Made by a program: the position numbers and the translations under genes
DNA from: Rhabdornis inornatus
Taxonomy: Eukaryota; Chordata; Aves; Passeriformes; Rhabdornithidae
Direction: 5' to 3'
Assembly: GCA_013397075.1 (NCBI GenBank)
Contig: VWZS01000906.1
Span: forward strand, 1 to 64,000
Length of the DNA stretch: 64,000 nucleotides
Notes under the pieces: generated by a model
Database searches by the model: none
What the model was told of the DNA's origin: nothing
The model's input: the letters and a program-made list of their open reading frames with translations, nothing else
Part shown: positions 22,701-37,700 of the stretch, in pieces
Position numbering within the stretch: the stretch's first letter is position 1
Layout: each line of letters opens with the position of its first letter

Positions 22701-25700
22701 CCTGCCTTCCAAAAAATCCAGGTGTAAGGCAAATGAGACAAAAAGAAAGAATGTCTGTTTTGACTGAATTTTGTTTATTGATTGACAGTAATAAATGGAA
22801 GCAAAACAGTCAAAAGCAGAATTTTGGAGGAGAATGATGAAAATGTGAATATTCAACATGTCATTGAATAATCAAGACTATTTTTTAGCCTTTGTGCTAG
22901 AAGAACAAAGAAAGTAAAATTGCAGAAATGACAGGAAAGAAAATATTCACTGTTGAGTTTTTGAGATTGCATTTAAAGATGCAAGTCACAATAATTTTTC
23001 AAATATCAATATTCCTTACCTGTTTTCTGTATTCTACAGCTGTGTGCAAAATGTGCTTATCATCACCTTCGTTGGTGTAAGCCTCTGCTGCTGTAATGGG
23101 AACACAGGTACTGTGGCTGGTCAAAATTTCTTCATATTTCCTTGCAAGTGAGGAACTCTCTTCCATGGGGCAACGCTCTATGTCAAAGCAGCTGCTGTCT
23201 ATCTGCTTTCTGACATCTGTCATGGCATAATTAGTAACCTCTATGCCTTTTCCAGAAACTTCTGCCACAGTCTTCTTTTTGTCTCTTCTTCTGAGGCTTC
23301 CTCTCATTCTTTTGCAGCAGTGATCCCAAATTCTGTCTTTCACAGCCTTCAGGCTCTTGTGGATCTGTGCAATGGCAACCTGGCATTTAGTGCCTTCTCC
23401 AGGCTCCTCTTTTCCCTTCGGGCTGCCATCGTTGAATGAACTCAGCAGCAAAGCAATGAACAGGTTGAGCACCTTAAAATAAAGTTAGTTGGAGACATTA
23501 TTGCTAACAGAGACCCTCAAACTTGATTTCATTAACCACTGCAATGAAATTATTTACTATTATGCTGGAATATTGTTATAGCATAATATTGCTCCTTCTG
23601 GAAGGAATGGCAGGAGAAAAAAGGAGGGAAGTGAGAGTTTGAGTATATCAAATATATTTTTACATGCTTTGATGTCCATAGTGTATGAGGAGGCAGACAT
23701 GGAGAAAAACAGCAGGCAAAGACGAATTTTAATTACATCACCATCAAAAAGGATCTGGTATAGACCAACAAACCAAGCACATAAAAAAGAATTTGTCTTC
23801 CATTAAATTTATATTAGATCTAGTATCAACCCAAAAATCTGGGTTCTGTAAACTTTTGATAACATAAGGGCAATGTGTTAAGCAATTAAAGCACTCAACA
23901 GTTTGGCTACTTGGTCCCATCAACACAAAAGATGAAGACATGTGACACCAAATTATGATAAACTCTGCACTTCTATACTCTGGCTAGAAGGAATAATTTT
24001 ATTTTGCTTCTGTGTCTTGTGAGAGAAAAAGAAAGAAAGGGGAAAAGGGAAAAAAGGAGACAGAACAAAACCATATGTCAAGTGACACCCAGAAAAGAGA
24101 ATAAAGTGAATACTTTTCAAAGAGCAAAGTTTGCCTCCAAAGAAAAAAGTAACTGGATGCATTCAGTAGGGATTGAAAATTGACTTGAAACTCACCACCA
24201 GGTTTCCTAAAACCAGGACGAGCAAGAAAATGATGAGACATTTCTTTTCTCCAGCCACTTCCATGCATTCCCACATAGTTTCAATCCATTCTCCACATAA
24301 TATTCGGAATATAATCAGGATTGAATGACTAAAATCTATCATATGCCAGCGTAATTTGCCACTGGAGCTTATTTTACAGGATTCTGTGGCATAATCACTG
24401 CCCAAAATCTGCATTCCTACTACAGCAAAAATAAATACTGTGATTGCCAAAACCAGAGTGAGGTTACTCAGTGCACCAAATGAGTGTAGAATTATTTTCA
24501 TAAGAGTATTTAAGGCTGGCCAGGACTTTGCCAATTTGAAGATCCTGAGCTGTAAATAAAATACAAGGAAATAGAACAATTAAAAACAGCCTAGATAGCA
24601 CAGCACACATGAAAGCCAGACCCCACATTTACCATGTCTTTACTGAAATAATATCACTATTTTTTTCCCAAAGAAAGCATTTTAATTGTTTTGATGTAAT
24701 TAAAGTCACTCCAATTAAAACCTCATGTTGTCTTAATACTTAACAATAAAGAAAATAGATTTAACATACTCATCACTAAAATAATATGAGGGTATTTCAC
24801 TATACAACACAAGTACTTTTAATTTATTTCTTTTAATAAATAATTACCAGCCTGAAAGGTGACAGATTTGTTCCAAAGCTCGCTAGGCCAATTAAAACAA
24901 CCACACTATCAAAAACATTCCACTTTCGCTGGAAATAGTAGTAAGGATCTAGAGCAATGATTTTCAAGATCATTTCTACAGTAAAAATCAGGGTGAAAAC
25001 CTGGAAAGACAAAAATGAAATTCAGAAAAAAAGTCACTGAAAAAGTCTGTCTCCTTAGGGGAGTGTCCCAGTACAAATACAGGGTTATAACTCCATTTTC
25101 ACCCCACATAGACCTAACTTACCTGGTCACTTAGACAAATCAGTTTTTGGTAATCTTGGTCCATGCCAGGGTACTCCATTGCCATGAATAAGGTGTTCAA
25201 GATAATGCAAACCATGATTAAGAGATCAACATATGGATTCAAAATTAACAATTTCGTCTTCTCTTTGACTGCTCTCCAGAATGGACAACAATTCCAAATT
25301 AGATAGTTTTGAGGGAAATTTTTCCAAAATGTAGGACAGTTCAGTTTTTTGTCTGGTGGCAGACAAAGAGGGAAAGTGATATATGAATAATCCTTTGTAG
25401 AATATCACAGAATGAAGAAAAAGACATTCACTGAAAAGATTGAAAAGAAAAGTCAATCTCACATGAGCAGAATGGTGGCATTGAAAAAAATTGTTTAGCT
25501 CGTTCTGCACAAACTAATCACAGACTAATAAAGGTCAGGCAAAATTTTCCTTTGGTAATTGTGAGTTACATGAGATATGAGAATATTTGTTTTACTGATA
25601 TTTACATTTTTCAGCATAATTTCCCCTAGTGGCTTTTAAAATAATGCTGGTTTTGACAGTTTGATCTCTCAGGTCGAGTTACACAATCACCACAGGAAAA

Positions 25701-28700
25701 AGGAAAGAATTACTTACTTGAATTATCTGTAAGAATTGTGGCTGCACTCATTAGCCTCTGTCTTCGGACAGGATCATTGATGGCATCCATTGACACCTCA
25801 TAGGATAGCAGGATCTGCCTCTTTGGTTAGAAAGACAGCAGAAGATAATATAACAAGGGAACATGAAAATAGAATAATTACAATACAAATTGCAATACAA
25901 AAATGATATCTAGCATGAGATAAATATGCCTTTTTAAATACACATTATAGTGGAGCTTTAACTCGCTGAAAGAATGTAAAAATAAAACAAAACAAAACAA
26001 AACAAAACAAACCAATATCAGTTGTTTGAAGACAAAGAACATTTCATCAAAACCAGTACAATATTTCAAGAATATTTTTCTTTCTGAAGGTATTTAAATT
26101 GCAATTAAATGCCATTACAAAGAAGTACAGAAACATTAACAGGGGGCAAGGGAAAAGAATCAATCTATCTTTCCAGTGAATGATAAAAACAACAGACAAA
26201 AGGAACACTGACCATTAGCTTGAATAAACTACTGGCTATTTAACTATTAATTACTGATTATTAATAAATAATCATGTATTAATGTGAAAAATAGTCACAT
26301 AGTTAATATAAATTATTGGGGGTTTAGCCCTATTAAGCCTATCAAGATCTAACTAATATTGAACTGCCTAAAACCAGGAATGGGAATAATTTTGTTTTCA
26401 TTAGAACTACCAGATGACAAGGAACCTGACAGACTGGGAGTGGACAGATTGACCACATCACAGTGCACTGTACCTTAGTATTCCCTCTCAGCACAACTGG
26501 ATTTGCATAATTTTCTTTTTTGGGAAGGATAAATGAATAAAAATATATCATAATGCTACCGCAAACTCTTATGTTATTATGATTTTTATGAACATATTCT
26601 GTAAAACTGTTATACAGGGAATGAAACTGATATCCTTGGCCTTAAAGGTTGAATAATAATTATTTCTCTTTGTCACTCTGACATTTTAATATCAGATATT
26701 TTAATGAAAATCTAAACAAAACTTAGCAATAGTACTGGCAGAGAACTGATTTATAAAATGAATTTATAATACAGTGCTAAAATGCTAACTTTCTCCTCTG
26801 GTTTGTTTTTTTTTTTTTCTGAATCCAAAAGGTTCAACCAGACTATTCTAATCATGGTCAGTGCAAGTCATCCTTTCATTCTTTTCTCTAAGATTTGGTG
26901 TCTCAGAATAATTTGTGTGCCAGCCTGACTAAAGTTCTCAGTCTTCCTGCTGAAATTCACAGTTGTTAAGGAGCCCTCGGAGTTGTGTTTTTGGAAAGGA
27001 CAAGGACATTCATTCACCTGCCCTGGTTACTGCTGCTCACTGATCTTTAGCTGAAGGAAATAACTGGGGGTGAGAAATCCTCTGACAAATTGGGATTTAA
27101 CACAGGGATGTGCACTAGAGAAATAATGTTCATAAACTCATTCTGTCCTACCAAAAAGCTTCTACCCAATATGCTTTTTTTCTTTGACTAAGCACCTTTA
27201 GCCTCTTCTTATGATGAAAGAAGAGAGGACATTGTTTGAGGAGTCCTCAGTTGCAGTAGAGCTTGTACTACCAGTAGTTGTCATAGCATGGAATAAACTG
27301 CCAAGTTTGTTGCAGATTATACTTATTTGACTAAAGGTAAAAATCTACATTAGAGCAGCTCACAGTGCTTGGATCATGCTTCAGGTTTTCCTAGAGATAT
27401 TCAGAATTTTGGAATTCACAGAATATCAAACACAGAGAGGGAAAGGGACCTTGGAAAGGTCTGAGGATGTTATTTCTGAGATATAAAAATCCAGATTACA
27501 TCTGGAATCCACCTGTGCAGATTCTGTAGCCTTGCAAAAGTAAGGTCTAGAAAATAATCCAAATTTATCTCCCGTCTCATACATCTCCTGCAACATAATC
27601 ACAGACTTAGAAGAAAAAAGTTACATAGGAATAATCAGCCATAAAAAAAGATTTTTATACTTACAGAAGATATGACACCTATTATGAAAAGGCTTTTTTT
27701 TCTGAATAGGTGTAATAAAACACTACCATGGGCTGTGACACAGCACTTCCTTTAAGTGCAGCAAAACCAAACTAGGTCACAAAATTGAATTATATTCTTA
27801 ACACAGCAGGGGAAACATTAATGACATTACAAGAAGCAAATGCTTTGCTAAAGGAGATGACAGGTGGCAGTTGCTGCCAAGTGTGTGATTTGGATTCCTT
27901 CAGCTCAAATATATAATTTATTATAGCTAGGATTACTGACTTTAGAAGAAATTCTGACCATGATGACCGTCAGAATGAGAATTTAATAAATTTTAGCTAG
28001 GATTATATGTCTGAGAAAGACTCCCTTTCAAGGATACTTTTCAAATAGATGGAAGTGGGAACATTATTTCTCTTAGCTCTGCTATGGGAAAATTTCCATT
28101 TTCAGTGAGATGGGTGGAACAATTCTGATGTTCTCTCAGAAGCAAAAGAGAATCTGTCATGAGATGAAACCAGTATAAGGACATTAGAAGCTTTCTTTTC
28201 AGATATTGTTGAAAATAATGAAGCAATATGGACAATTGCCTGAGAATTATTTTGAAAGATACAGCTCAAGATTAAAATATCTAAATATAGGTATCTAAAT
28301 GAAGATGTTTACAAAGAGACAGAGAAAGATTAAACTCGGGATGTTCTTTCAGAAGATACAATATTTTGTCAGTGGCAAAGGTACTGTGGAAAAAATCTCC
28401 AAAATTAAGCAAGGGAAGAATAACAAGTCTTAATAAAAGTTTCTTAATGGACTTAAAAATGAGTGGTCAGCAGAGGAGCCAGAAATCACTGCTGTAAACA
28501 AGATGTGAAACAATATGTGTGAGATTCAGCCTCATATTTAAATATCCATGTTTCATTTATCCATGTGTGCAATGCATTTAAAATCCCAGTATATGGGACA
28601 CGTATGTTTCTGATAAGTTTGGTTCCCATAAATAAATGTTTCTGAAGCCATTAGAGATGGTCTATTGAGACATTTGGTAGATGAGACATGGCACATAACA

Positions 28701-31700
28701 TCTGTGTCCATCCATAGAGGAAATCAAAGCCAACTAAGACACTAGAAGAGCTCTAATGTCACTAGGTATCAATTTGTGATCTAAAAAAACTTAAATCCCC
28801 ACTCTGGGAGTTTAGAACCTAAAACACATCTACAAACCTAAAAACCTCAAAAAATTCAAACCCTGGAAACAATCCAGTTGCCTAAATCTATGAATTTAGC
28901 AACGTTTGAGATTCTGTAATGTTTATGAGACACCCACAAAGTGCTGGAAGATGTGCCACAGATAACAAAGATATCTAGAACATCCAGCATATGAAAGAAC
29001 ACCTAAATGGTACCATATGCTTAAAGTGAGCAAGTGCATCACACCCCTAAGACCAGAAATCTTCATACTGAACTAAACCCTTCCTAAATATTCAGGTCAG
29101 AGAATTAGCTGCCTGCAGAAAAGAATATTAATTTTAAAAACCCCAAAATAGTTAGGTCTTTAGGGAAACTCTAAAACTTAAGAATTGTATGCATTTATTT
29201 CTGCAGCACAAACAGAAGTGTTGGCAGATGTTACCATAGGTCTCAGAGCACAGGTTAGTGATGTGCCATGAGTGTGCCACTGACAGCCCCTTCTGACTTC
29301 CCTTTCAGGTGCAGGTAGTGCTGGCTCCCTCTGGTCTCAAAACCTCATCCTTGAATTGTCATATCATATGCAAATCTAATGAATGGAGTTTCTATTTCAA
29401 ATACTTACAAGCTTCTTGTGGCAGCGATCAGGCTGTGAACGAAATATTTGCTCCTCATTTTCCTGGTCATCTAAAATTAAATTTTGCCTTGAAGTAGGTG
29501 TTTCTTTATTGCTCTCTTTTCCTTCTGAACTTCTCAAGTCAGCAACTGACATTTCAGATCCAGCATGCAAGGCCTTACTGCTTTCTTCCATAGCCAACAT
29601 CTGTAACAGGAAAAGCAAAATATCTGTCTGTTAATTCAAGGCAAATACCAGTGCATGGACTAGGACCATATACATGTAATTATTATGCTATCTGAATTAT
29701 TTGCACTGACAATTCCTAGGTTCCAAATGTTAAACTGCCATAAAAAAACAGGAGTACAAAATGCTATTCACAATTCTGAAAGACAAAGTACGGTTACCTG
29801 TGAGCTACTGTAATTAAAGTCTGCCCTTGTCACTTTAAATATTTTATTTTGTATCTGATTTACTTTATAAAAGCTTATCCTTTTACTTTCCTTTTCTTGC
29901 TTTGAAAAGGATCTTGAATCCAAGACAGCAGAAGACTAAGGGCTCAAACTAAATCCTAAAATGTTACATTTTCCTAAATCTTAATCCTGTTGAAAGAAAA
30001 ATAGAAGGAAGAAAAAAGAACAATAGAAGGAAGAAAAGTCTAAGCAAAGCCTGGCAAGGTGGAATGTCAGGCATTACAGAGCTGCCAACAACTGTAGAGG
30101 AGGAACTTAGTAAAAAGGTGATGCCTTACACTTCAATGATGAAATTTGATAGCTGCTAGAGAATATTTGTTTGTCCTCTTACAAGACTGACTTTTCTGAC
30201 TGCTAGCAGTAAATCAGTGATATCTTTTATTGAAGGTAGAAGATAAAATGTATCCACTCATCCTTCCTTCCTGCAGTAATATCAGGAAAGGACACCCAAA
30301 GAAATTTTTGGACACAAGAATTATGGTACTGTACAAGAACACGGCAAACTATGAAGTGCAGTATTCATGCAATACCATGAAAGTTACTTTCTTATCAGAA
30401 AGCCATTCCTATATAATGTCAGGTCTGCAAGTCCTAAAGCTTAGTATGTTTTAACTTGGATTCATGATGGTTTTTTGTATCACAAGAATGCTTATGCATT
30501 TAAACATATATATACATACATATATGCATTTGTAAAGACATAAAGAGAAATCAAGTGTCAGAAAGTATTGCAAGAGGCCCATGTTTAATTCAAAACATTA
30601 TTTCCATAAATCACAAACAGAAGAAAACAAAAGGAACTACAGATTATACATGATAATTTACAAACCTGCTCCTTCTCTATAATTTGTTTGGCATCCTGAA
30701 GCAGTTTTTCCTTTGCCTCTGTTTCAGCACGAGTAGCTCTGTTTTCCTCTTCATATGCCATAGTTACCACAGCCAAGATCAGATTGAAGAGATAAAATGA
30801 GCAGAAGAAGATGACTGCCATAAAAAAAAAGACAGAGGACACTCCAGATGTACGGATAGTCTGTGAGGAAAAAGTAAAGATGGTAATAAATTCTTAACAA
30901 ACTAACATTTACAAAACAATTTCAAAATAACTTTAAACAATTTATTTTCCTATGTAATACAAAAGGTTAATGTACTGCAGTGTTTTCAACAGTAGGATCT
31001 GCTTCCAGTCTAAGTTATACACAAAAATGTCACGCACTGTAGAAAAGAATTTAAAAATCCCATTCTTAAATCGAATAACTTTCAGCAAATTAGGCAAATG
31101 ATCATCAGAGTTTAAGTTATGAGAAGACAACTTCATCTGTAAAGACTTACACAGGTGATTGTGCAGGAAATTAATGAAACTCAGTAATAAAGATGAAAGC
31201 TAGGATTATCTATACAGTCATGAAGGATGTTTTAATTACAGAATCAGAAGCAATATTTAGACTGATTATCTAATTCTTATTTTCTCTTAAATGGTAGCAG
31301 AGGAGATGGTTCAAAATTAAGCTCTGAGACATTAAAAACTAAAAATCACATGACCTTCAAATGGCAAAAGATATTGCATCTATTTAAAAAAGTCTCAGTT
31401 AATAAAGGCTGATGGGGAAAAGAGTTAAAATGGACCAATATGAAAGGTATAGAACAAGGCAGAGAGTATTGTTCCTCTCTGGCAAAGGCACTGTATAGAT
31501 GTAAGGGATCCAGGCAGCTCTCTACAGGTATTTTTATATATTTTTTTTTTAAAAAACACAGAATTAAGAAGTTACATTCAACTCTCAGAATCAAAACATA
31601 AAGGCTCCAGTTTTTTTAGTACTGTGTTGTCCAAAATAAAAGTGTGCATGTTGAGCCAAAAAGTTTGGTGAGGAGTCAACATTAAAAGGAAGACAGAGAA

Positions 31701-34700
31701 TTGACAAATCCTCACATTCCCTGCAGTAGCAGGGAGCTCTCTGTCTGGATTTGCTCCATATCCCAATCCTTGGGTGGCTGCATACAAATATTTAACTCTT
31801 ATTTAGCTCTTACCCACTGGCCTGAGTGTGTTCTCCAACAAAACTATGAACATTCCCAGCAGGATTGCTCCCGTCCAGTGTCACTTGCAAAAGGTGACAG
31901 CTCAGTCACTTGACCCTACTTCCTTAATACTTATACTGATTTTAAAAGAAAATTGGTGTCAGTAATGTTAAAACCAATATAGACTTTTGTAGTGGACATA
32001 TGTAAAGTCATTCCAGCAGGTAAAAAAGTACCCACTTGTCTGTAGAGACGCTCCCAGTAGTCCTGGGTCATCAGACGGAACACAGAGAGGAAGGCCCAGC
32101 CAAAATGGTCAAAACTTGTATAACCAAAGTCAGGATTGCTCCCAACCTTCTCACAGGTGTAGTTTTCTGGACACTCTGTACTAACCACAAAAGAAATGTT
32201 AAACAACACTTATGTGGAGATTCAACTGAACCCGAAAGCATCCAATACACAGTGACAAATAAAGATTTGTTCAGTTTCTCTGAAATGAGGTTTCATTATT
32301 CCCCAAAATATTCCTGCCAGAAGGGCTGATTCACATCTGAACATCCCAGAGAGCCATTTGCTAGTAAAGAAAACTAGACAGACACCTTAGTTTGGGACTA
32401 GACAATAACTCTCACTGATGTAGGATATGTCCAAACAAATACACAGAGAGGGGAAAAATGGCAATACTTTTACTTTTAAATAATTCACCAAGATGAGGAG
32501 AGGAGAATTTATTGATATCTAAAAAGTCTTTAGAGGTCTGTTTCCCTTCTCATTTATATCATTCTACCTTACCATTACACTCCCAGTGGTTAGCAACAAA
32601 GTACATATAAAATTGGCTGCATCCATGTACTTCATTCTTTTTCTGGTGTGAAATATCTGTTTCTTAATTCAATAACACACCCACTGATCCATTTGCTCCT
32701 CCTGAAGAATCATCACCATTCCTTTAGACCAAAAAGAAAACCACAGCTCATCTGGAGGAAAAAATTAAGAAAGTACTAAAACTGCTTTGTTCACTTACTT
32801 CAGTTCTCCACTGTACCCACAGAGCAGTATTTCAGAAGAGTCTTCCAATCTGTAGCAGAGCTCTACTGAAAAAAAAAAAACAACCAAGGAATCATAAAAT
32901 CAGAAGTTTTCAGTTTCTACAGCTTTCTGACAGTAAACCAAACATTACTGCACTTTATAAACACTCTGATGGATCAAACCTCTGTGAAAGATCCTTTCCC
33001 AAAGGTCCCAAGATCCTATGCCAAAGGACATACAGAACTGATTTTCAGCAGACCAGTCTCTCTGACAATTTAAAATAAATAGCAACAATTTTCTGCAGAA
33101 CAATGTAAGATTTTATTTGATCTTTGGTAAAAATAAGAATCTCTGTGAGAAGTAGACAAAATCCATCAAATACAGAGTAAGTGATGGAAAAAATCATTCT
33201 CTGCACAGTACCCTTAAAATTAGGATCCCTGTGCAATGCACAGGTAAAGAAGAAAATGCTTATAGAAAACTCAGGCACTTCTATCCCACAGACTGCTGAT
33301 CTTTCTCCAAATCCAAGATTCACTAATCTCATATTCAGTTGTCCCAGAGATTTCATACTACTACTTGTGCAAATGGAAGGACAAACCTTCTTGGCAGAAA
33401 TACATGCAACTATATTTTAACATCTCTGTGAAAAATTAATACCTACACAGGAAGATGTACAGATTATGTAAAGGGAGAAATGAAACACATTTACCTTCAT
33501 CATTTGGTACATGTATCTTGGGATCCTTACATAAGGAGTCATTGTACGGAGTGTTTTCGAGGACACATTTGAATTTTAGATTGCCCATAAAAAGCTGGAG
33601 GCCTATTAGTGCAAATACACTCAAGCAAAATACAGTCAGGATCAACACATCCACAAGCTTCTTAACAGACTCAACAAGTGAATTTACAATGATTTTCAGA
33701 CCTAGGAAAATAAGATCCAATAACATGGAAAGTGAGAAAAGGAATGCAAAGATGTTCCTGTACGACAAGACACAACAGCTGCAATTTTGTTAAAGACAAA
33801 GGAAAAGTATTGATGTGTGGCTTTGACACCAAAATTAAACACCTTCAATGTTTCATTCCTGCTATAATTTCATAGCAAAATCAAAAATATATTTGCAATT
33901 ACATGGAAATGGTAAAGTTAATATCTATTATGATCATGAAAGATATAATAATTTATAGATTTTCAAGTGAATTTTTGCAATTGGAGTCTGAAATCTTTCT
34001 TTGGTACCCTAATTAAGGACATGACACAAAAATATTGAATATCTGGATGGCATATGCAACATACTATTGAAAGTATTGCACACAATCCAGAGGGTGTCTG
34101 TGATCAGTAAGGAAAGAAATTAAAGTCCCAGATTGTGAAATCAGCATTCTGGGAAATAAATCAGAGAAGGTTAAGCTAATGAGGTAGAACATGAAATCAG
34201 AAATATGGTGGTTCAGATATATTATGTTAAGAGAACATAATACATACAGTGGGCTGCTCCAGGGAGACAAATTAAAGAGACAAAGGCACTGGGCTAAACA
34301 AAAATGTACATCATTGATAGGTTAAAAAAATGTAGAATACAAATTTGCTTTTTTCAAAACAATTTGAAGGAAAGATGATTTAAAAAATTGTGCTAGAGTG
34401 CTGCTGAGGGTGCAAAACAGTCACACCTTGGGATTCCTTGGGGGTCACAAAAAGTGACCAGAGAATTGGAAGGCAAGAACAGGAGTGGAATTAGAATTTG
34501 CATTCTGGTGAAGCAGAGAGAAAATCAGTAAGATGTGTTGTTCCTTACCTGGTATTACTGAAATTGCTTTCAAAGTCCTCAGTACTCTGAAAGTTCGAAG
34601 AACTGAAACATTGCCAACACTCTGAAATGCAGTAATGTACCTGTAAAATTAACCCACACTCAACTGAATGACAAGGATGGAGCTTTTCAAACCATTTGCT

Positions 34701-37700
34701 TATGGAGCTGGCAATAATGAATACACTGCAGAAAATAAACAGGTCAAATACGTCCTAAGATATATGCCTAAAATTAAGAATTAAGTCCATTTCTAGGCAT
34801 GGGTATAAAGTAATGGGGCTTTGGAGCAGTGCCTCTGAAAAGAAATACAGTAATCTCCTACTTAGTGTGGATTTGGATGATTTACCTTTGGAAGAGTTTA
34901 TCCATTAAAATGTCAAATAAATATAAAACTGTCAATGTCATAACCACACTCTTACACTGAGGCTTCTCTCCTGAAAGTACATGTTGCAGCTATCTCAAAA
35001 CAAAATTCACACTTCAGGAGAAGGAAGTTGAGCAACAGTAGATGTATAATGTGTTTATTCTGTACCACATTAGTCTTTCTAACCTTTAACAGTCAGTGAA
35101 AACTTGAGTATTGCAACTTGGTTCAATTTTAACATTTCAACAATTAGAAAATTTCACCAGATCAGTATTTTAAAGCATTGCATATTCTAACAGCACATTA
35201 ACAGGTTACCCCAAATTTTCTAAGACTTCTTTCATATCAGAAAGGATTTCGAATGAACAATGAATTGTGACTCATCTCATGGCAAGGTCATAACTTGTAA
35301 CAGATTTCCTTAAAAAATAAAGTCTCAATAACAAAGTCCAAGACAACAATGGCTGGAAAGGCAGCCTCCCCCTCAAAGCATGACTTTGTCAGCAGCAGAT
35401 CAGAGCACATTGACTTTGCCTAGTTTACAAGATTGAATAATTATCAAGTACCTTAAGCAATAATTACACTTGAATTAGCAGTTGAGCTAATTTCCAAATA
35501 GTTTTGTTTGTTGTACTATAAGACATGGAAAAAAACATGTGGAGGTACCATATTGTAAAGTTGAACACTAATTAATTAGGGGTGCAGTTGGGAAAAAGGA
35601 CCCTAAATTAAATTTTTCATGCAGCTGTTGGATTGTCTTGTGATAGTTGTAACTATCAGTAACGATCTATTGATAGATGCTGATGATCAACAATATTTAA
35701 GCTCCTTAGAAGTTCATTATTACCCATAAGAATAATTCATATACATATAGATGTGTGTGATGACACCTGTGAACATATACCTATTATTTACAAATGAGGA
35801 AAAACCTACATGTAGTGTTACAACCTACTCCCTTCTTTTTTATTCTGCCACCTGACAACTTCATTTGGTGGCTTTAGATCTCATTCTAGGAAAAAAAAAT
35901 ATTATTTATTCTCTTTTTGTCTCTGTGCTGTACACTTCAATTGTGTTCCTGCTCTGCAATTGTTTTTTCATGTGAGTTTTACTCTATTTAGTTTTTTGGT
36001 ATGTGGAATTACAGATATACATATTCACTGCATCTTTTTTTTAATTCGGACATCTATTGACATGTGAGGAGCAAAACTACACAAGGTCCTGAATTAAAAT
36101 ACAGGCTCCACAGAGAAATAATGTGTTCTGCTTTTTTACTTCTTACACATAATGTCTTCATTTTCTACCTCCTTTTTTAACCGTGACTGCATGCTGGAGT
36201 GGTGCTTTTACAAAACTGTCTGTTTAAACTCCAACATCATCTTCCCAACAAGTGAAGGCTATTTCAGAGCCCATGAATTTGTATGTAAAGCAAGGTGTGT
36301 TCTTCCTTGAGCATCACTTACACTGGGATTTCACCTGTTACTTCCCACCAAGTCATTCAACACCTTGTGACCCATTTTGGACCCTTCTCAAATTAGTTTC
36401 GTCTGATCCTGAGTACAGCTAAGACAACATAAAGAGGCAGGTCTGGTTTGGGCCGTTTATGCAATCAACTCTTGACAAAATTCAAATATAGACTAAATTA
36501 AGAACAATCACACAGTTCTAATATGAGCTTTTAATTTGGGTCTTACTTTAAAGCTTGTTTTTCTCTTTGCAGACGTGCAAACTATGATCAAGCACAGTTC
36601 AGCAGGGAGGATGCCAACAACTGAAAGGAATTTCAGTAACACCAAAAGGTATTTTCTCTGTGTTTTTGTCCTCTGAGTATAAAAGAATAACTGAGTTTTA
36701 CTTACATTACAATAATAATACAAAAATCCAAGCAGTTCCATGGATCGCGAAGAAAAGTAAATTCATTCCAAACAAATCCTCTTGCTACTATTTTAATCAA
36801 TATTTCAGTAGTATATATGGCAGTGAAAACATGTCTGAGGAGGAAAATACATATTAAAGTTAAATAAATAAAAATATTAATGAGACTGATACACATTCAG
36901 GCACATTTCTATCTCTTCTCTGATTTAGTCCCTGCGTGGAGACAAATGTAGAAAATGTGAAGCAAAATAGGACAGGTTGTATTACTTTCAGAAGCATCAT
37001 GGGGACAAGATGTCTTCCTGAATTTTAGTAAATTTTCCATGTAAATCTACGAACACAAACATTCACATAAGCATATAATTCTATTTCTGGATGAAGGATA
37101 GATTACAAATTCTTAGGAAACATTTTTAAGACTGTGTTTATATTCCAAAGCAGGCTGGAAAATTTCAAAGCCTTACCATTCTGGCAGAACAATAACAACA
37201 AAGATTTTATATATTTATATTTTTGTTTAACAACAAAGATTTTATATATTTATTCTGACAAATACACTATAACTGAAAGAAAACCTACAGAAAATGAAGT
37301 TATCACCACGCTTACCCCAAAAAAATAGGAATTAAAATTACAGAACTTCTGAGGCTCCAGGCACATTTTCCAGATTTAATTCTGGAACATTAACTCCAGT
37401 TACACTGAATACAGTGCACAAGTACAAAAGGAAGCAAGACATTACAAATAAATGGCTTCCTAGTGGGAACAACTGACATAGGAGAGTCACCAGGAAACAG
37501 AGGAAAGAACGGAATGAATATTTATTCCTTTATAGCTTTTGCATAAGGCAGCTATAACAGACATCCAGGTCATTGCTGTAGAATGAGAGATATTAAATTA
37601 AAATCCTACTGCAGTCTCTTGAAAAGATTTAATCCTCAAAAAGGAAAAATGGGCCAACCTCCTATGTTACACCAGATGGCAAAATTCGGCAAAACAGAAA

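Noticed and set aside
25226..25510. 94-codon minus-strand frame over channel exon 12
   Set aside because: Wrong phase; the true frame of the exon gives the conserved NYLIWNCCP and S1 helix.
33702..36705. Search for a second (neonatal) domain I S4 exon beside exon 5
   Set aside because: No second copy of the RTFRVLR-type exon was seen in either flanking intron.
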